Positions 21,264 through 31,654 of a DNA stretch of 64,000 nucleotides are shown in pieces. Every line of letters begins with the position of its first letter. Position 1 is the stretch's first letter. Below the pieces are notes generated by a model. That model was not told the origin of the DNA, searched no databases, and saw nothing but the letters and a program-made list of their open reading frames with translations. The position numbers were made by a program, and so were the translations under genes. Source of the stretch: Euglena gracilis (lineage: Eukaryota; Euglenida; Euglenophyceae; Euglenales); contig CP154955.1 in NCBI GenBank assembly GCA_039621445.1, positions 53,615,962 to 53,679,961 on the forward strand, in the 5' to 3' direction.

Positions 21264-21733
21264 GGCCCAAAACTGGCCAGCACATATGGCCGAAAACTGG
21301 CCACCAAATCTGGCCCAAAACTGGCCAGTTCTTTGCCATTGAAAAGCAAACAGGAACAGCAACAGTAACCAGAAAACACACACGTTGTTGGCCGTAATAC
21401 AAACTGAGCAGTTTAGCAGGGACATGCTCAGGTCCAGATTACCAACCTCCTTCCAATAAGTTCATTTCAAGCGTGATAGACTTGAGTAATTTCTTGCCGT
21501 GAGATCTGCAACAGAGAAAAATGTGCATTCACTGAAAGAATTGGCAAATTCACCATATGCTCCTGCATCCCGCTGGCATCTTAGAGTTGTCTGCACAGTT
21601 CACAAAAAGCAATTTCTGATCGTTCACGGTGGGTAGCACAGCTTCACCCTGACCGTGCCCCGGGCCCAGGGAAACGTCTCTTTTGGCCCTCGCCACAAGG
21701 AGAACCTCCTCATGACTCCCTGTGCCACCACAG
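21264..21733. other. array remainder and unassigned sequence
   Basis: The rest of the GGCCCAAAACTGGCCA array runs to about 21335. After that no gene is recognised. Confidence 0.4.
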
Positions 21734-21791
21734 GTCGCGGGTTGCTATACTGAGGAGTTTTACAAAGAGGTGTTCGGTGACTGGGTGAGAG
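21734..21791 (+). CDS. isolated exon-like stretch (VAGCYTEEFYKEVFGDWVR)
   Basis: Acceptor GCCACCACAG|GTC, 58 nt open, and an excellent donor G|GTAAGT. The reading is protein-like but too short to identify. The sequence just after the donor (GGAAAATGAGCGAGGCTCA..CAATATATA) is repeated about 108 bp downstream. Confidence 0.45.
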
Positions 21792-21796
21792 GTAAG

Positions 21797-21960
21797 TGGA
21801 AAATGAGCGAGGCTCATCTTCAATATATAAAGTGCATGGGAGGGGCGTGTGTGTTCTGGTGTTGCCTTCTTTGGCGTGTTAGTGTCGGTGTCGGTACTGC
21901 TGCGTGTGGAAAATGAGCGAGGCTCACCTTCAATATATAGTGCTCGGGGTGAGGGGTGTG
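21797..21960 (+). repeat. 108 bp tandem duplication
   Basis: GGAAAATGAGCGAGGCTCA and CTTCAATATATA occur at 21798 and again at 21907, each followed by similar GT-rich sequence. Confidence 0.8.
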
Positions 21961-22167
21961 TGGCATTTGTTGCCTTCGTTGGCGTGTTTGTGTCGGTCTG
22001 CCTTCTTTGGTGTGTATGTCTCGCGTGGAAGTGGTTGTGTGGCGAAAGGTGGTTGTGTGGCGCATGTACAGACTGCCGGTCTGTTTGCCCTTTTGTTCAG
22101 TGGATTGGATTGTATCATGTTGGGACAACGGTCTTGTTTGCACAGTCTGCGGTGGAATGGGGTTTAT

Positions 22168-23145
22168 TTAGTTTGAGTAGGGAGAGTGAGAGCCTCGGGA
22201 GGAGTTGTCGCCATTCGTGGATGGTTCAGTGTAGAAGCACCACACGAGTTGTTTTGATATCTCTTTGGCCAGTGTCAGGGAGAGGCCTTGCCAGACCTCT
22301 GCTTCGGCTTGGCGTTGCTGCCAACCTTCCCGCTGCCCTAGCAGGGCTTTCAGGAGGGTGGACATCAGTGTGCGGCCTTCCTGCCCCAGTCCCCCGAAAC
22401 AGTCAAGCACAAAGGCATTAAGCCGCCATCCCCGCCTTGCACAGGCAGCATCATATTTCCGGTGTTTTTCGGCTTCTTGCCTCTCCTGCCAAGCTTGCAG
22501 TTGGGTGGAACGACCTAGAGGGTTGCTTGGAATTTGGGTGTGGCGAATGGTGACGTCGATTGCCACGGGTCCGTCACTGTCCAGTCGAGGAATAAAAACA
22601 TCACCGGGGCGGGTGTTGTCATCAGCCCGTTGCTCTTTCTTGGCTTGGAATCCACATCGTTGCGCAAGGGAAGTGAGAAAGTCTTGGACAGCCGTGTGCC
22701 GCTTGTAAAGGTTGTTGAATTTGCAGCACAATAGGTGATGACCCGTAACATCCACATTCCCTTGGCATTTGGGACAGAGCAAGCCAGTGGTGGAGGCAAC
22801 GTCGCTCAATGGCATACCAATGTTCCACCGAAGGAGACAGCGGAATTCGGCTGAAGGCAAGAGGGTGCGTGTGGCAGTGCTCGGTGTGGCTGCAGCCCAC
22901 GCCATCGCATGGGGCTGGCATTGGCTCGCGAACCGGACTTGATCCTGTGGCGGCAATTGTCGGGTAAGTAGCGCTTGTCGTGCAGTGGAAAATTGGCCGT
23001 TCAATTTCTGATGAATTAGGAATACCCAGATTCGCGTTCCGCGATTTTTGAAATTTTCGAAAAATTCGAATTTTTCGAATTTTTCAATTGAAATGAAAAA
23101 TTCCCAAAATTTCGAAATTTGCCGAACCTTGTGGTTGACAAACAA
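22168..23145 (-). pseudogene. 5'-truncated non-LTR retrotransposon, RLE domain
   Basis: The C-terminal part of a retroelement polyprotein. In the 325-codon frame, residues 50-120 resemble the linker that follows the reverse transcriptase in such elements (PHAMAWAAATP, FRCLLRWNIGMPL). A zinc knuckle (C124, C127, H136, C140) follows, then a restriction-like endonuclease core: RPGD at 179-182, IDVT with D197, and K227/K230-Y231. No reverse transcriptase motif is found upstream, where an AT-rich ATTCGAATTTTTC palindrome takes over, so the copy is truncated near 23000. The frame itself is intact to its stop. RLE-bearing non-LTR elements (R2/CRE-like) often have target-site preference. The target here is unknown. 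Confidence 0.72.
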
Positions 23146-23364
23146 GAAGCTGGGGGCCTAGATCGTGGCTTCATGGGCTGCCATCCTGCATCCCCTTCCC
23201 GTTGTTCAGTTTGTGCATCGGCCAGAACAAAGCATGAAACATTTTGTTTTCCGAAAACGGTCATGCGTTCTTTTAGCATCATCTGCAGTCATTCGGCTCC
23301 CTCCTGCTGTGGACAATGAGTGATTGCTGGTTGCTGTTTTCTCTGTCACTTTTGCCCCTGCCAG

Positions 23365-23418
23365 GTCGCCACTCTGAAAATAATGTCCGTCAAAATGTTT
23401 CTGGTTCCAGAGCTAGAG
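23365..23418 (+). CDS. isolated exon-like stretch (VATLKIMSVKMFLVPELE)
   Basis: Acceptor CCCCTGCCAG|GTC, 18 codons, donor GAG|GTAGGT, phase 0 at both ends. It could join to 23484, where CATTGCAG|GAA opens EFGDGLFFWCSHYSLPSVGG in phase 0. Confidence 0.4.
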
Positions 23419-23483
23419 GTAGGTTGTTTGCTAAATGCTGACAAGTTGAACAACGCTCACCATGCATTGGTGGCTCATTGCAG

Positions 23484-23566
23484 GAATTTGGTGATGGACT
23501 TTTTTTTTGGTGCAGCCACTACTCGCTGCCAAGTGTTGGTGGTGGCTTGCCGACCATTGGGGGGGG
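23484..23566 (+). CDS. exon-like stretch following 23365-23418
   Basis: Reads EFGDGLFFWCSHYSLPSVGG up to a G tract. The acceptor is good. The 3' boundary is not clear, and the reading deteriorates in the G tract. Confidence 0.3.
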
Positions 23567-23679
23567 GGGTCGACCCTACCCATCCTGTCCATGGCCGTCC
23601 TTGCCTTGCGCTCGCGCCTTTGACAAAATAGCCTCAAACAGAAGATATTATATTTATTATAGTTATTATGGTTATTACC

Positions 23680-24075
23680 ACCTCCCCCCCCTCTAATTGA
23701 CCGTGGGCCTCTCCACGGGACCCCCCTTTTGGTCAATTGGGGGGGTTCAATTTGGGGGGGGGTCAATTAGGGGGGGGTACCGTCAATTACCACCCCCCCC
23801 CTTTATTGTCCCACCGACCTGCCCCCGGGAGGCCCGACCGGACAATAAAGGGGGGGGGACAATAAAGGGGTACCAAAGGAATTTCATTGGCCGGGCCCAA
23901 AAAACCCCCCGTCGGCCGGGGCCCAGGGACAATAAAGGGGGGGGGGGACAATAAAGGGGGGGGGGTGGTAGGGGGTGCTTCAGCACAGAATCCCCCCGGG
24001 CAGTCAATTAGGGGGGGGGGTCCCCGGGGCGTTTGGTCAATTAGGGGAGGGGGTCAATCAGGGGGGGAGGTGGAA
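23680..24075. repeat. C-tract hairpin element, TAATTGAC and TTTATTGTC cores
   Basis: Nested modules. The outer pair is CCCCCCTCTAATTGACC / GGTCAATTAGGGG and the inner pair CCCCCCTTTATTGTCCC / GACAATAAAGGGGGG, around the shared spacer GGTACCAAAGGAATTTCATT and GTCGGCCGGGGCC. The TTATTGTC element sits inside the TAATTGAC element. Confidence 0.75.
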
Positions 24076-24826
24076 CGCAATTTTTTTTTTGCAAATGGAC
24101 CCCCGAATGGGGGGGGGGGGTTTGAAGGCATTTAGGCAGTTTTTGAATAATTTCCCTTCGTATTTTGAACGAATTTGGGGGGTTGGGACTTTTTCGGAGG
24201 GGGGTGTACTTATTTTTGGTGTTTGGGCTGACCAGTAGGCCCGACCACGAACGGTCGCTAGCACTTGAAGGGCCGTGAAAACTTCTCTTTGCCCTCTTGT
24301 GCCAAATGTGGCGAAAAAAAAGAGGAAAGTGAACCAGGTCAAGGTCCTAAAATGTATGAATTGGGGCAAAATTTTTTCGGAAGGCAAAAGTAGCGAGGCC
24401 GGGGGGCAAAGGTTCCTGGCCTGGGGGATGAACTGAATAAGGGTAGCTATGATGAGATATTCCAACCCATTTGATGTGCCGACACAATATGGGGAACCAT
24501 GGATGAAGGGAAACGTGGAGTGGGAAAGGGCCAGGTTTTTTTGGTTTGTGGGAGGATGCATTTCTGAGAGGTACAAGTATGATATGGATGGCCGAATGTG
24601 GAGATGGGTTCGGTGGTGCCCCCAAACGCCCGAAACACTGAGACGAAGGGGAGGAACTTTTCACATGTTGTGGCTCGCAATTGGAGACCTTGCACAAATG
24701 CAGAGCTCAGTGTGGAGAACCATGGCCCCAGAAAATGCCCAACCCCCCCTTTTCCATTCTTTGTGACATTTTCTTCCAAATTGCCTCCCCCCCTGAACAA
24801 AAACCCTCCGGCCGGTGGGGGGGGTG
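24076..24826. other. unassigned, one open frame of interest
   Basis: On the + strand 24449-24766 (105 codons) reads MMRYSNPFDVPTQYGEPWMK and is Trp/Arg-rich (RMWRWVRWCPQTPETLRRR). Competing frames on both strands overlap it. I recognise no family, so its coding status is doubtful. Confidence 0.3.
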
Positions 24827-25460
24827 GGCGCATGGCGGTAGACTTGGGGGGGGGGGGGTAGTGGGTAGTCGGCTGACTACCCAATTGGTCGGCCGACTAG
24901 GCCTGGTCGGTAGCTAGTCGGCGAGACGGGGTGGGGGGGGGGGAGGAAGTGGGTAGTCGGCTGACTAGTTCGCGAAATACCCACTCTAATGTACTAACGG
25001 GTCAAAACCGCCGACTTTTAAGCCCCCCCCCCCATGAAGAAAACCCTATGCAAACTACCAAGACCCCCCCCTCAAATGACCCCCCCCTCCTAAGTGGTCC
25101 TCGGGGTGCGGCCGGGGTCCGGCCGGAACATGAACAACTTTTTTTCGAAAATTGAATGGTCATAAAAGACTCATTTTGTTTGAAAATTTTCCGAAAAAAG
25201 TTTTGACCTGATGGATAAAATGGTGTAGATCATGAATTTACACAAAAATTCCCACCAAAAATGCTGGGGGGGTTAAGAGGGGTGCTAATTTGGGGGGGTC
25301 ATGGTAGTCGGTGGCTAGTCGGTGGTCATAAAAATGGTCTGTGGTGGGCCCAAATCACCTGGAAATGGTCCGGATGGGTCCAAAGTGGTTGGTGGGGGTC
25401 TGTGGGGGGGGGGGTAGATCTGGCCTTGGGGGGGGGATGGTCAGGGATGGAAGGGAAGCC
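24827..25460 (+). mobile_element. truncated Mutator-like element (left TIR only)
   Basis: The left end GGCGCATGGCGGTAGACTTG, palindromes TAGTCGGC(C/T)GACTA and the TIR-inner phrase GGGTCAAAACCGCCGACTTT match the elements at 33296-34692 and 47717-48723. The phrase ATAAAAATGGTCTGTGG follows, but no right TIR is seen. Confidence 0.6.
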
Positions 25461-25469
25461 CTTCAGTAT

Positions 25470-25600
25470 TAAGCCGGCGTTTGAGACGCCGGGCTCAGGA
25501 CAGAACCGGCGTCCCCCCCCACGGGCTTTCCGGACGCCGGTTCTGTCCTAAAGCCCGGCGTTAGGAACGCCGGCTTTGTCCAAAGCCCGGCGTCCGATTT
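25470..25600. repeat. GACGCCGGTTCTGTCC / AAGCCCGGCGT palindromes
   Basis: Multiple inverted copies of ACGCCGGTTCTGTCC with CCCGGCGTT. The same palindromes recur at 26250-26380 and 27815-27980. Confidence 0.75.
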
Positions 25601-25679
25601 TCATTCCTAAAAATGTCACCAAAGTGCCCAAAAGTGGCCCTAAGGTCCTGGTATGACTGTTTTAACCATGTAGGACAAT

Positions 25680-26240
25680 GAATTTTGCCATTTGGGTACC
25701 AGTGGGGTGGATGTCCAAATTTGGTGAAAATTGGCCCAGATTTCGATATAGAGTACCGTGCGGCGTGGAAAGATCTGATGAGCACCGCTGGTCGTCTGTT
25801 GAAAAGAGCTTTCGATCGAGGGGTAACTTGGTACCCTGACGTTGCACGCAGCCTGAGATACGCTCGCGATCGTCGGATCGGCCAGAATCTGAGTCGAAAT
25901 TTGTCGCAATTTTCAGTGATTTTTGGTTTAAGATGCTTAATAAACCTTACCGAAACGTTTTTCCTCTTCGAATCAACGACCTGAGGGCCTTGGGGGGGCA
26001 CCAGAGTTGTGAAATTAGGATTCCCCACTCACAGAAAATAAGAGCTCCAGGCGACGTGGCTGAATTTGGTGGTGACCGCCAGTCGTCTGATGAAAAGAGC
26101 TTTCGATCGAGGGGTGATTTTGTACCTGGACGATTGACACAGCCAGAAATACCCTCGCGATCGCCGGAATTTGGTGAAGTGCAAAGTGGTGTGACATTGC
26201 AGATAAGTGGTCGTAGACTGGTCCTGGGAGTGTCCTTTGG
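25680..26240 (-). repeat. GAAAGCTCTT repeat family, inverted copies
   Basis: Minus-strand copies of the 4.2-5.5 kb family (AAAAGAGCTTTCGATCGAGG twice, at 25801 and 26094), separated by a run containing TTTAAGATGCTTAATAAACC. Confidence 0.65.
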
Positions 26241-26917
26241 CCGAAGGGTGGGGACGCCGGTTCTGTCCTGAGCCCGGCGTCTCTAAAACGCCGGCTTAAA
26301 CAAGAGGTCTCGGACGCCGGTTCTGTCCAAAGCCCGGCGTTCCAAACGCCGGTTCCGTCCTTCAGAACCGGCGTCCGAGACCTCTTTTTTGTAGTAGAGG
26401 TAGGTGGTAGGGGTGGGGTCCCGACCACCCCCCCCCTAGGGGGTAAGGTGGCAGGGGGGGATTGTGTTGTCCAACTGATCGAGGGCCAAAAATTACACAA
26501 AAATCGTCCATGTCACCCGGACACACCGTGTGTCCGGGTTATGGGCGCCGAAGGCGCCCATAACCCGGGTACACGGTGTGTCCGGGTTACAATGGACGAT
26601 TTTTGTCTATATCCGTTGACTAAGAGGCCCAAGACACACACTGTGTCTCGTGGAACTTAGCCACGCAATGTCTACCCCGTATTTTTTTGCGATTTTTTGT
26701 CAAATTTTCAGTTCACGAGGACACACACTGTGTCTCGTGGACTGCCAGTCCACGAGACACAGTGTGTGTCCCCGTGAACTGAAAAATCAAGAATTCCCAC
26801 TGGTCCGACTTGGCCTTTCGGCCTTTCGGCAACTTTTGGCTTAGAGCATAAAGGTTTCTCGTGGACAAGTTTTACCACCTTTCCACTACCTGTCCTTGCA
26901 GTTTTTTCTGTCGGAAA

Positions 26918-27107
26918 ATGAAGAAGACCGCAAACAGTGTGGACCGCATGCTCCCCCGACCCCCGAAACCAGATGAATTTGTTGCTACACTGGAAAAAAT
27001 ATTTGGTCGATTTGCAGAAGGGCCCTGCTGTTGACCCAATGCACGGTACGTTGTTGGCCAACGTGTTGGAAGAGAAGCCAAAAAAGACCGCAAAGGCTGA
27101 GCTGTAG
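26918..27107 (+). pseudogene. frameshifted gene fragment in unit A
   Basis: Starts MKKTANSVDRMLPRPPKPDE, then FVATLEKIFGRFAEG. After a +1 shift it continues PAVDPMHGTLLANVLEEKPK and KTAKAEL-stop. A splice-like TGTCCTTGCAG precedes it. Related to the fragments at 5926 and 3131 (minus). Confidence 0.5.
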
Positions 27108-27113
27108 CTGTTA

Positions 27114-27337
27114 CACGCCTGTTGGAGTTCCAGCATTCTGAACGCTCAGTATGAGGACCTGAATAGGTTTTTTTCCGCGTGGGCGGGTTGGGTCATTGAC
27201 CCCAGATATTTGTTTGATGAGGCTACCCTCATCAATCAAGCTGAGCAACAACGCCGGGCACAGTGTGGTGACCATCTTTCCACTGCCCTGCTGCATTGCA
27301 ATAGATGTAGAACACCTCGCATTTTTGGCAAACACCT
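27114..27337 (+). pseudogene. second gene fragment in unit A (CNRCRTPRIFGKH)
   Basis: An open reading of about 74 codons: HACWSSSILNAQYEDLNRFF, then AWAGWVIDPRYLFDEATLIN and a Cys/His end HCNRCRTPRIFGKHL that could bind zinc. No upstream ATG. It is probably a captured exon. It is repeated in the other copies of the unit (28711-28934 and, inverted, 29182-29405). Confidence 0.45.
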
Positions 27338-27457
27338 TTTATTTTTCAGTCCACGAGACACAGTGTGTGTCCCAGTCCACGGGGACACACACTGTGTCTC
27401 GTGGACTCAGTCCACGAGACACAGTGTGTGTCTTGGGCCTCAGTCCACGGATATAAC

Positions 27458-29053
27458 AAATTTGTCGCAATTTTCAGTGATTTTTGGTTTAAGATGCTTA
27501 ATAAACCTTACCGAAACGTTTTTCCTCTTCGAATCAACGACCTGAGGGCCTTGGGGGGGCACCAGAGTTGTGAAATTAGGATTCCCCACTCACAGAAAAT
27601 AAGAGCTCCAGGCGACGTGGCTGAATTTGGTGGTGACCGCCAGTCGTCTGATGAAAAGAGCTTTCGATCGAGGGGTGATTTTGTACCTGGACGATTGACA
27701 CAGCCAGAAATACCCTCGCGATCGCCGGAATTTGGTGAAGTGCAAAGTGGTGTGACATTGCAGATAAGTGGTCGTAGACTGGTCCTGGGAGTGTCCTTTG
27801 GCCGAAGGGTGGGGACGCCGGTTCTGTCCTGAGCCCGGCGTCTCTAAAACGCCGGCTTAAACAAGAGGTCTCGGACGCCGGTTCTGTCCAAAGCCCGGCG
27901 TTCCAAACGCCGGTTCCGTCCTTCGGACGGAACCGGCGTTTGGAACGCCGGGCTTTGGACAGAACCGGCGTCCGAGACCTCTTTTTTGTAGTAGAGGTAG
28001 GTGGTAGGGGTGGGGTCCCGACCACCCCCCCCCTAGGGGGTAAGGTGGCAGGGGGGGATTGTGTTGTCCAACTGATCGAGGGCCAAAAATTACACAAAAA
28101 TCGTCCATGTCACCCGGACACACCGTGTGTCCGGGTTATGGGCGCCGAAGGCGCCCATAACCCGGGTACACGGTGTGTCCGGGTTACAATGGACGATTTT
28201 TGTCTATATCCGTTGACTAAGAGGCCCAAGACACACACTGTGTCTCGTGGAACTTAGCCACGCAATGTCTACCCCGTATTTTTTTGCGATTTTTTGTCAA
28301 ATTTTCAGTTCACGAGGACACACACTGTGTCTCGTGGACTGCCAGTCCACGAGACACAGTGTGTGTCCCCGTGAACTGAAAAATCAAGAATTCCCACTGG
28401 TCCGACTTGGCCTTTCGGCCTTTCGGCAACTTTTGGCTTAGAGCATAAAGGTTTCTCGTGGACAAGTTTTACCACCTTTCCACTACCTGTCCTTGCAGTT
28501 TTTTCTGTCGGAAAATGAAGAAGACCGCAAACAGTGTGGACCGCATGCTCCCCCGACCCCCGAAACCAGATGAATTTGTTGCTACACTGGAAAAAATATT
28601 TGGTCGATTTGCAGAAGGGCCCTGCTGTTGACCCAATGCACGGTACGTTGTTGGCCAACGTGTTGGAAGAGAAGCCAAAAAAGACCGCAAAGGCTGAGCT
28701 GTAGCTGTTACACGCCTGTTGGAGTTCCAGCATTCTGAACGCTCAGTATGAGGACCTGAATAGGTTTTTTTCCGCGTGGGCGGGTTGGGTCATTGACCCC
28801 AGATATTTGTTTGATGAGGCTACCCTCATCAATCAAGCTGAGCAACAACGCCGGGCACAGTGTGGTGACCATCTTTCCACTGCCCTGCTGCATTGCAATA
28901 GATGTAGAACACCTCGCATTTTTGGCAAACACCTTTTATTTTTCAGTCCACGAGACACAGTGTGTGTCCCAGTCCACGGGGACACACACTGTGTCTCGTG
29001 GACTCAGTCCACGAGACACAGTGTGTGTCTTGGGCCTCAGTCCACGGATATAA
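27458..29053 (+). repeat. 1.6 kb tandem unit B
   Basis: Second direct copy. Its distal 963 bp (28091-29053) is also the left arm of the long hairpin. Confidence 0.93.
28515..28704 (+). pseudogene. frameshifted gene fragment in unit B
   Basis: Same sequence as 26918-27107, including the +1 shift. Confidence 0.5.
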
Positions 29054-29411
29054 GATATTTTGTTATATCCGTGGACTGAGGCCCAAGACACACACTGTGT
29101 CTCGTGGACTGAGTCCACGAGACACAGTGTGTGTCCCCGTGGACTGGGACACACACTGTGTCTCGTGGACTGAAAAATAAAAGGTGTTTGCCAAAAATGC
29201 GAGGTGTTCTACATCTATTGCAATGCAGCAGGGCAGTGGAAAGATGGTCACCACACTGTGCCCGGCGTTGTTGCTCAGCTTGATTGATGAGGGTAGCCTC
29301 ATCAAACAAATATCTGGGGTCAATGACCCAACCCGCCCACGCGGAAAAAAACCTATTCAGGTCCTCATACTGAGCGTTCAGAATGCTGGAACTCCAACAG
29401 GCGTGTAACAG

Positions 29412-29601
29412 CTACAGCTCAGCCTTTGCGGTCTTTTTTGGCTTCTCTTCCAACACGTTGGCCAACAACGTACCGTGCATTGGGTCAACAGCAGGGCCCT
29501 TCTGCAAATCGACCAAATATTTTTTCCAGTGTAGCAACAAATTCATCTGGTTTCGGGGGTCGGGGGAGCATGCGGTCCACACTGTTTGCGGTCTTCTTCA
29601 T
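29412..29601 (-). pseudogene. frameshifted gene fragment in the inverted arm
   Basis: Minus-strand copy of 28515-28704 in the right hairpin arm, with the same +1 shift. Confidence 0.5.
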
Positions 29602-30025
29602 TTTCCGACAGAAAAAACTGCAAGGACAGGTAGTGGAAAGGTGGTAAAACTTGTCCACGAGAAACCTTTATGCTCTAAGCCAAAAGTTGCCGAAAGGCCG
29701 AAAGGCCAAGTCGGACCAGTGGGAATTCTTGATTTTTCAGTTCACGGGGACACACACTGTGTCTCGTGGACTGGCAGTCCACGAGACACAGTGTGTGTCC
29801 TCGTGAACTGAAAATTTGACAAAAAATCGCAAAAAAATACGGGGTAGACATTGCGTGGCTAAGTTCCACGAGACACAGTGTGTGTCTTGGGCCTCTTAGT
29901 CAACGGATATAGACAAAAATCGTCCATTGTAACCCGGACACACCGTGTACCCGGGTTATGGGCGCCTTCGGCGCCCATAACCCGGACACACGGTGTGTCC
30001 GGGTGACATGGACGATTTTTGTGTA

Positions 30026-30730
30026 GTGTCTCCAAGTCGTTTTGGGGGGCAAGTCCCTTCTGTTTCCAATTCATTTTGGGGGGCAAATCCCTTTTGTTGT
30101 CTACCCCCCCCCTTATTGTCCCACCTGCCCCGGGGACAATAAGACCGTACCAAAGGAAATTCATTGGCCGAGCATTAAAAAACCCCAGTCGGCCGGGGCC
30201 CAGCGACAATAAGGGGGGGGGTGACAATAAGGGGGGGGGTAACTGATCGAGGGCCCAAAAATAACAAAATACCTTGTGTCTCCAAGTCGTTTTAGGGGGC
30301 AAGTCCCTTGTGTTTCCAAATCGTTTTGGGGGGCAAATCCCTTTTTTTTTGTCCAACTGATCGAGAGCCCCAAAATAACAAAGTCGTTTTGGGGCCTTGT
30401 GTTTCTATATTCTGGGGGCAAATCCCTTTTGTTGTCCAATTGATCCAGGGTCCCAAAATAATAAAATCCCTTGTGTTTCCAAGTCGTTGGGGTGCAAATC
30501 CCTTGTGTTGTCCAACTGATCGAGGGCCCCAAAATACCAAAGTACCTTGTGTCTCCAAGTCGTTTTGGGGGCAAATCCCTTGTGTTTCCAAGTCGTTTTG
30601 GGGCAAATACCTTTTGTTGTCCAACCGATTGAGGTCCCCAAAATAGCAAAATCCATTGTGTTTCCAAGTCGTTTTTGGGGCCTTGTGTTTCCAAGTCGTT
30701 TTGGGGGCAAATCCCTTTTGTTTTCTACCG
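30026..30730 (+). repeat. TCCAAGTCGTTTTGGGGGCA tandem repeat array
   Basis: About ten units built from two phrases: CCTTGTGTTTCCAAGTCGTT-TTGGGGGCAAATCCC and TTGTCCAACTGATCGAGGGC-CCAAAATAACAAA. A TTATTGTC C-tract element is inserted at 30105-30240. Shorter blocks recur at 31450-31640, 31833-31890 and 34918-35085. Confidence 0.85.
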
Positions 30731-30734
30731 CCGC

Positions 30735-30870
30735 CCTTATTGTCCCACCAACCTGCCCCCGGGAGGCGGGGACAATAAGACCGTACCAAAGGAATTTCAT
30801 TGGCTGGGCCTAAAAAAAACCCCCGTCGGCCGGGGCCCAGCGACAATAAGGGGGGGGGGGACAATTTTTT
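30735..30870. repeat. C-tract hairpin element, TTATTGTC core
   Basis: GCCCTTATTGTCCCACC, a CCCCCGGGAGG hairpin, GGTACCAAAGG-type spacer, GTCGGCCGGGGCCCAGC and GACAATAAGGGGGGG. Same family as 30105-30240 and 31655-31830. Confidence 0.75.
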
Positions 30871-31200
30871 AAGCATTGTCCCCCCCCCTGGGGGGTGACT
30901 GACTGGTTTTTTTTGGAGTGACTCACTGGTTTTGGGCTCGGATCCCCCCTCCCGGGGGGGGGGGGCATCGGCCAGGGGTGGGCAAAAGTGGGTTGAGTGA
31001 CCCCGGCGCCGGAAAATTTTTTGGCCTAAAAATTTTTTGGCCTAAAATAGCCTAAAGTGACTGGAAAGTGGCCGTTTTCTGAGTGGCCGACCCCCCCCGG
31101 GGGGGTGGTGACTGACTGGCTTCCCAAAAAAAAGTGACTGACTGGTTTTTCAAAAAGTGGAGTGACCCCCACTCCCCCCCCGGGGGGTCGGTAAAAAATT
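30871..31200. repeat. GTGACTGACTGGTTTTT repeat with CCCCGGGG hairpins
   Basis: GTGACTGACTGG recurs at 30895, 31108 and 31135, interleaved with C/G-tract hairpins and a GGCGCCGG spacer. A related TGACTGACTGGTTTTTGG is at 62687. Confidence 0.6.
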
Positions 31201-31204
31201 GCAT

Positions 31205-31460
31205 GGTGGTACCACCAACCCCCCCCCTAATTGACCGTGGGACCTCTCCACGGGACCCCCCTTTTGGTCAATTAGGGGGGGGGTTCAATTAGGGGGGGGG
31301 GACCGTCAATTAGGGGGGGGGTACCGTCAATTAGGGGGTGCTTCAGCACAGAATCCCCCCGGGTAGTCAATTAGGGGGGGGGTCGAAAAAATTTTCCCCG
31401 GGGCGATTAGTCAATTAGGGGGGGGGGTCAATTAGGGGGGGGGTTGGTGGTAACTGATCG
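31205..31460. repeat. C-tract element, TAATTGAC core
   Basis: CCCCCCTAATTGACC then several GTCAATTAGGGGGGG copies, with TTCAGCACAGAATCCCCCCGG as in 3465-3480 and 23970-24000. It ends GGGGGGTTGGTGGT. Confidence 0.75.
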
Positions 31461-31654
31461 AGGGCCCAAAAATAACAAAATACCTTGTGTCTCCAAGTCG
31501 TTTTGGGGGGCAAGTCCCTTGTGCTTCCAAATCATTTTGGGGGGCATCCCTTGTGTTGTCCAACTGATCGAGGGCCCCAAAATAAAAAAAGTCGTTCTGG
31601 GGCCTTGTGTTTCTAAGTTCTGGGGGGAAACCCCTTTTGTTGTCCATCACCCTC

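Larger units (their letters stand above)
25897..27457 (+). repeat. 1.56 kb tandem unit A
   Basis: Followed directly by unit B (27458-29053). The offset is 1561 bp up to about 26360 and then 1597 bp, because B has a 36 bp longer palindrome near 27915-27955. Apart from that, the units look identical throughout. The unit contains GACACACxxTGTGTCTCGTGG-type palindromes and the gene fragments described separately. Confidence 0.93.
28091..30025. repeat. near-perfect 1.93 kb inverted repeat (hairpin)
   Basis: Arms 28091-29053 and 29063-30025, 963 bp each, around a 9 bp spacer (29054-29062). Paired positions sum to 58116 at both the inner and outer ends, so there is no net length difference, and encoded readings in the two arms are identical. 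Inside the arms are smaller palindromes (CACGAGACACAGTGTGTGTC and its complement, TCCGGGTTATGGGCGCC..). Confidence 0.95.

Noticed and set aside
20709-21425. Long minus-strand frame through the right LTR (238 codons)
   Set aside because: A nearly identical reading occurs in the left LTR and both run into the flanking array and internal region. It is non-coding LTR sequence.
30026-30730. CRISPR-like array
   Set aside because: Units are contiguous tandem repeats without unique spacers, in a eukaryotic genome.
30161-30876. Long minus-strand frames over the CCAAGTCGTTTTGGGG array
   Set aside because: Frames come from the tandem repeat (GFAPQNDLETQG-type words) and change with unit length.
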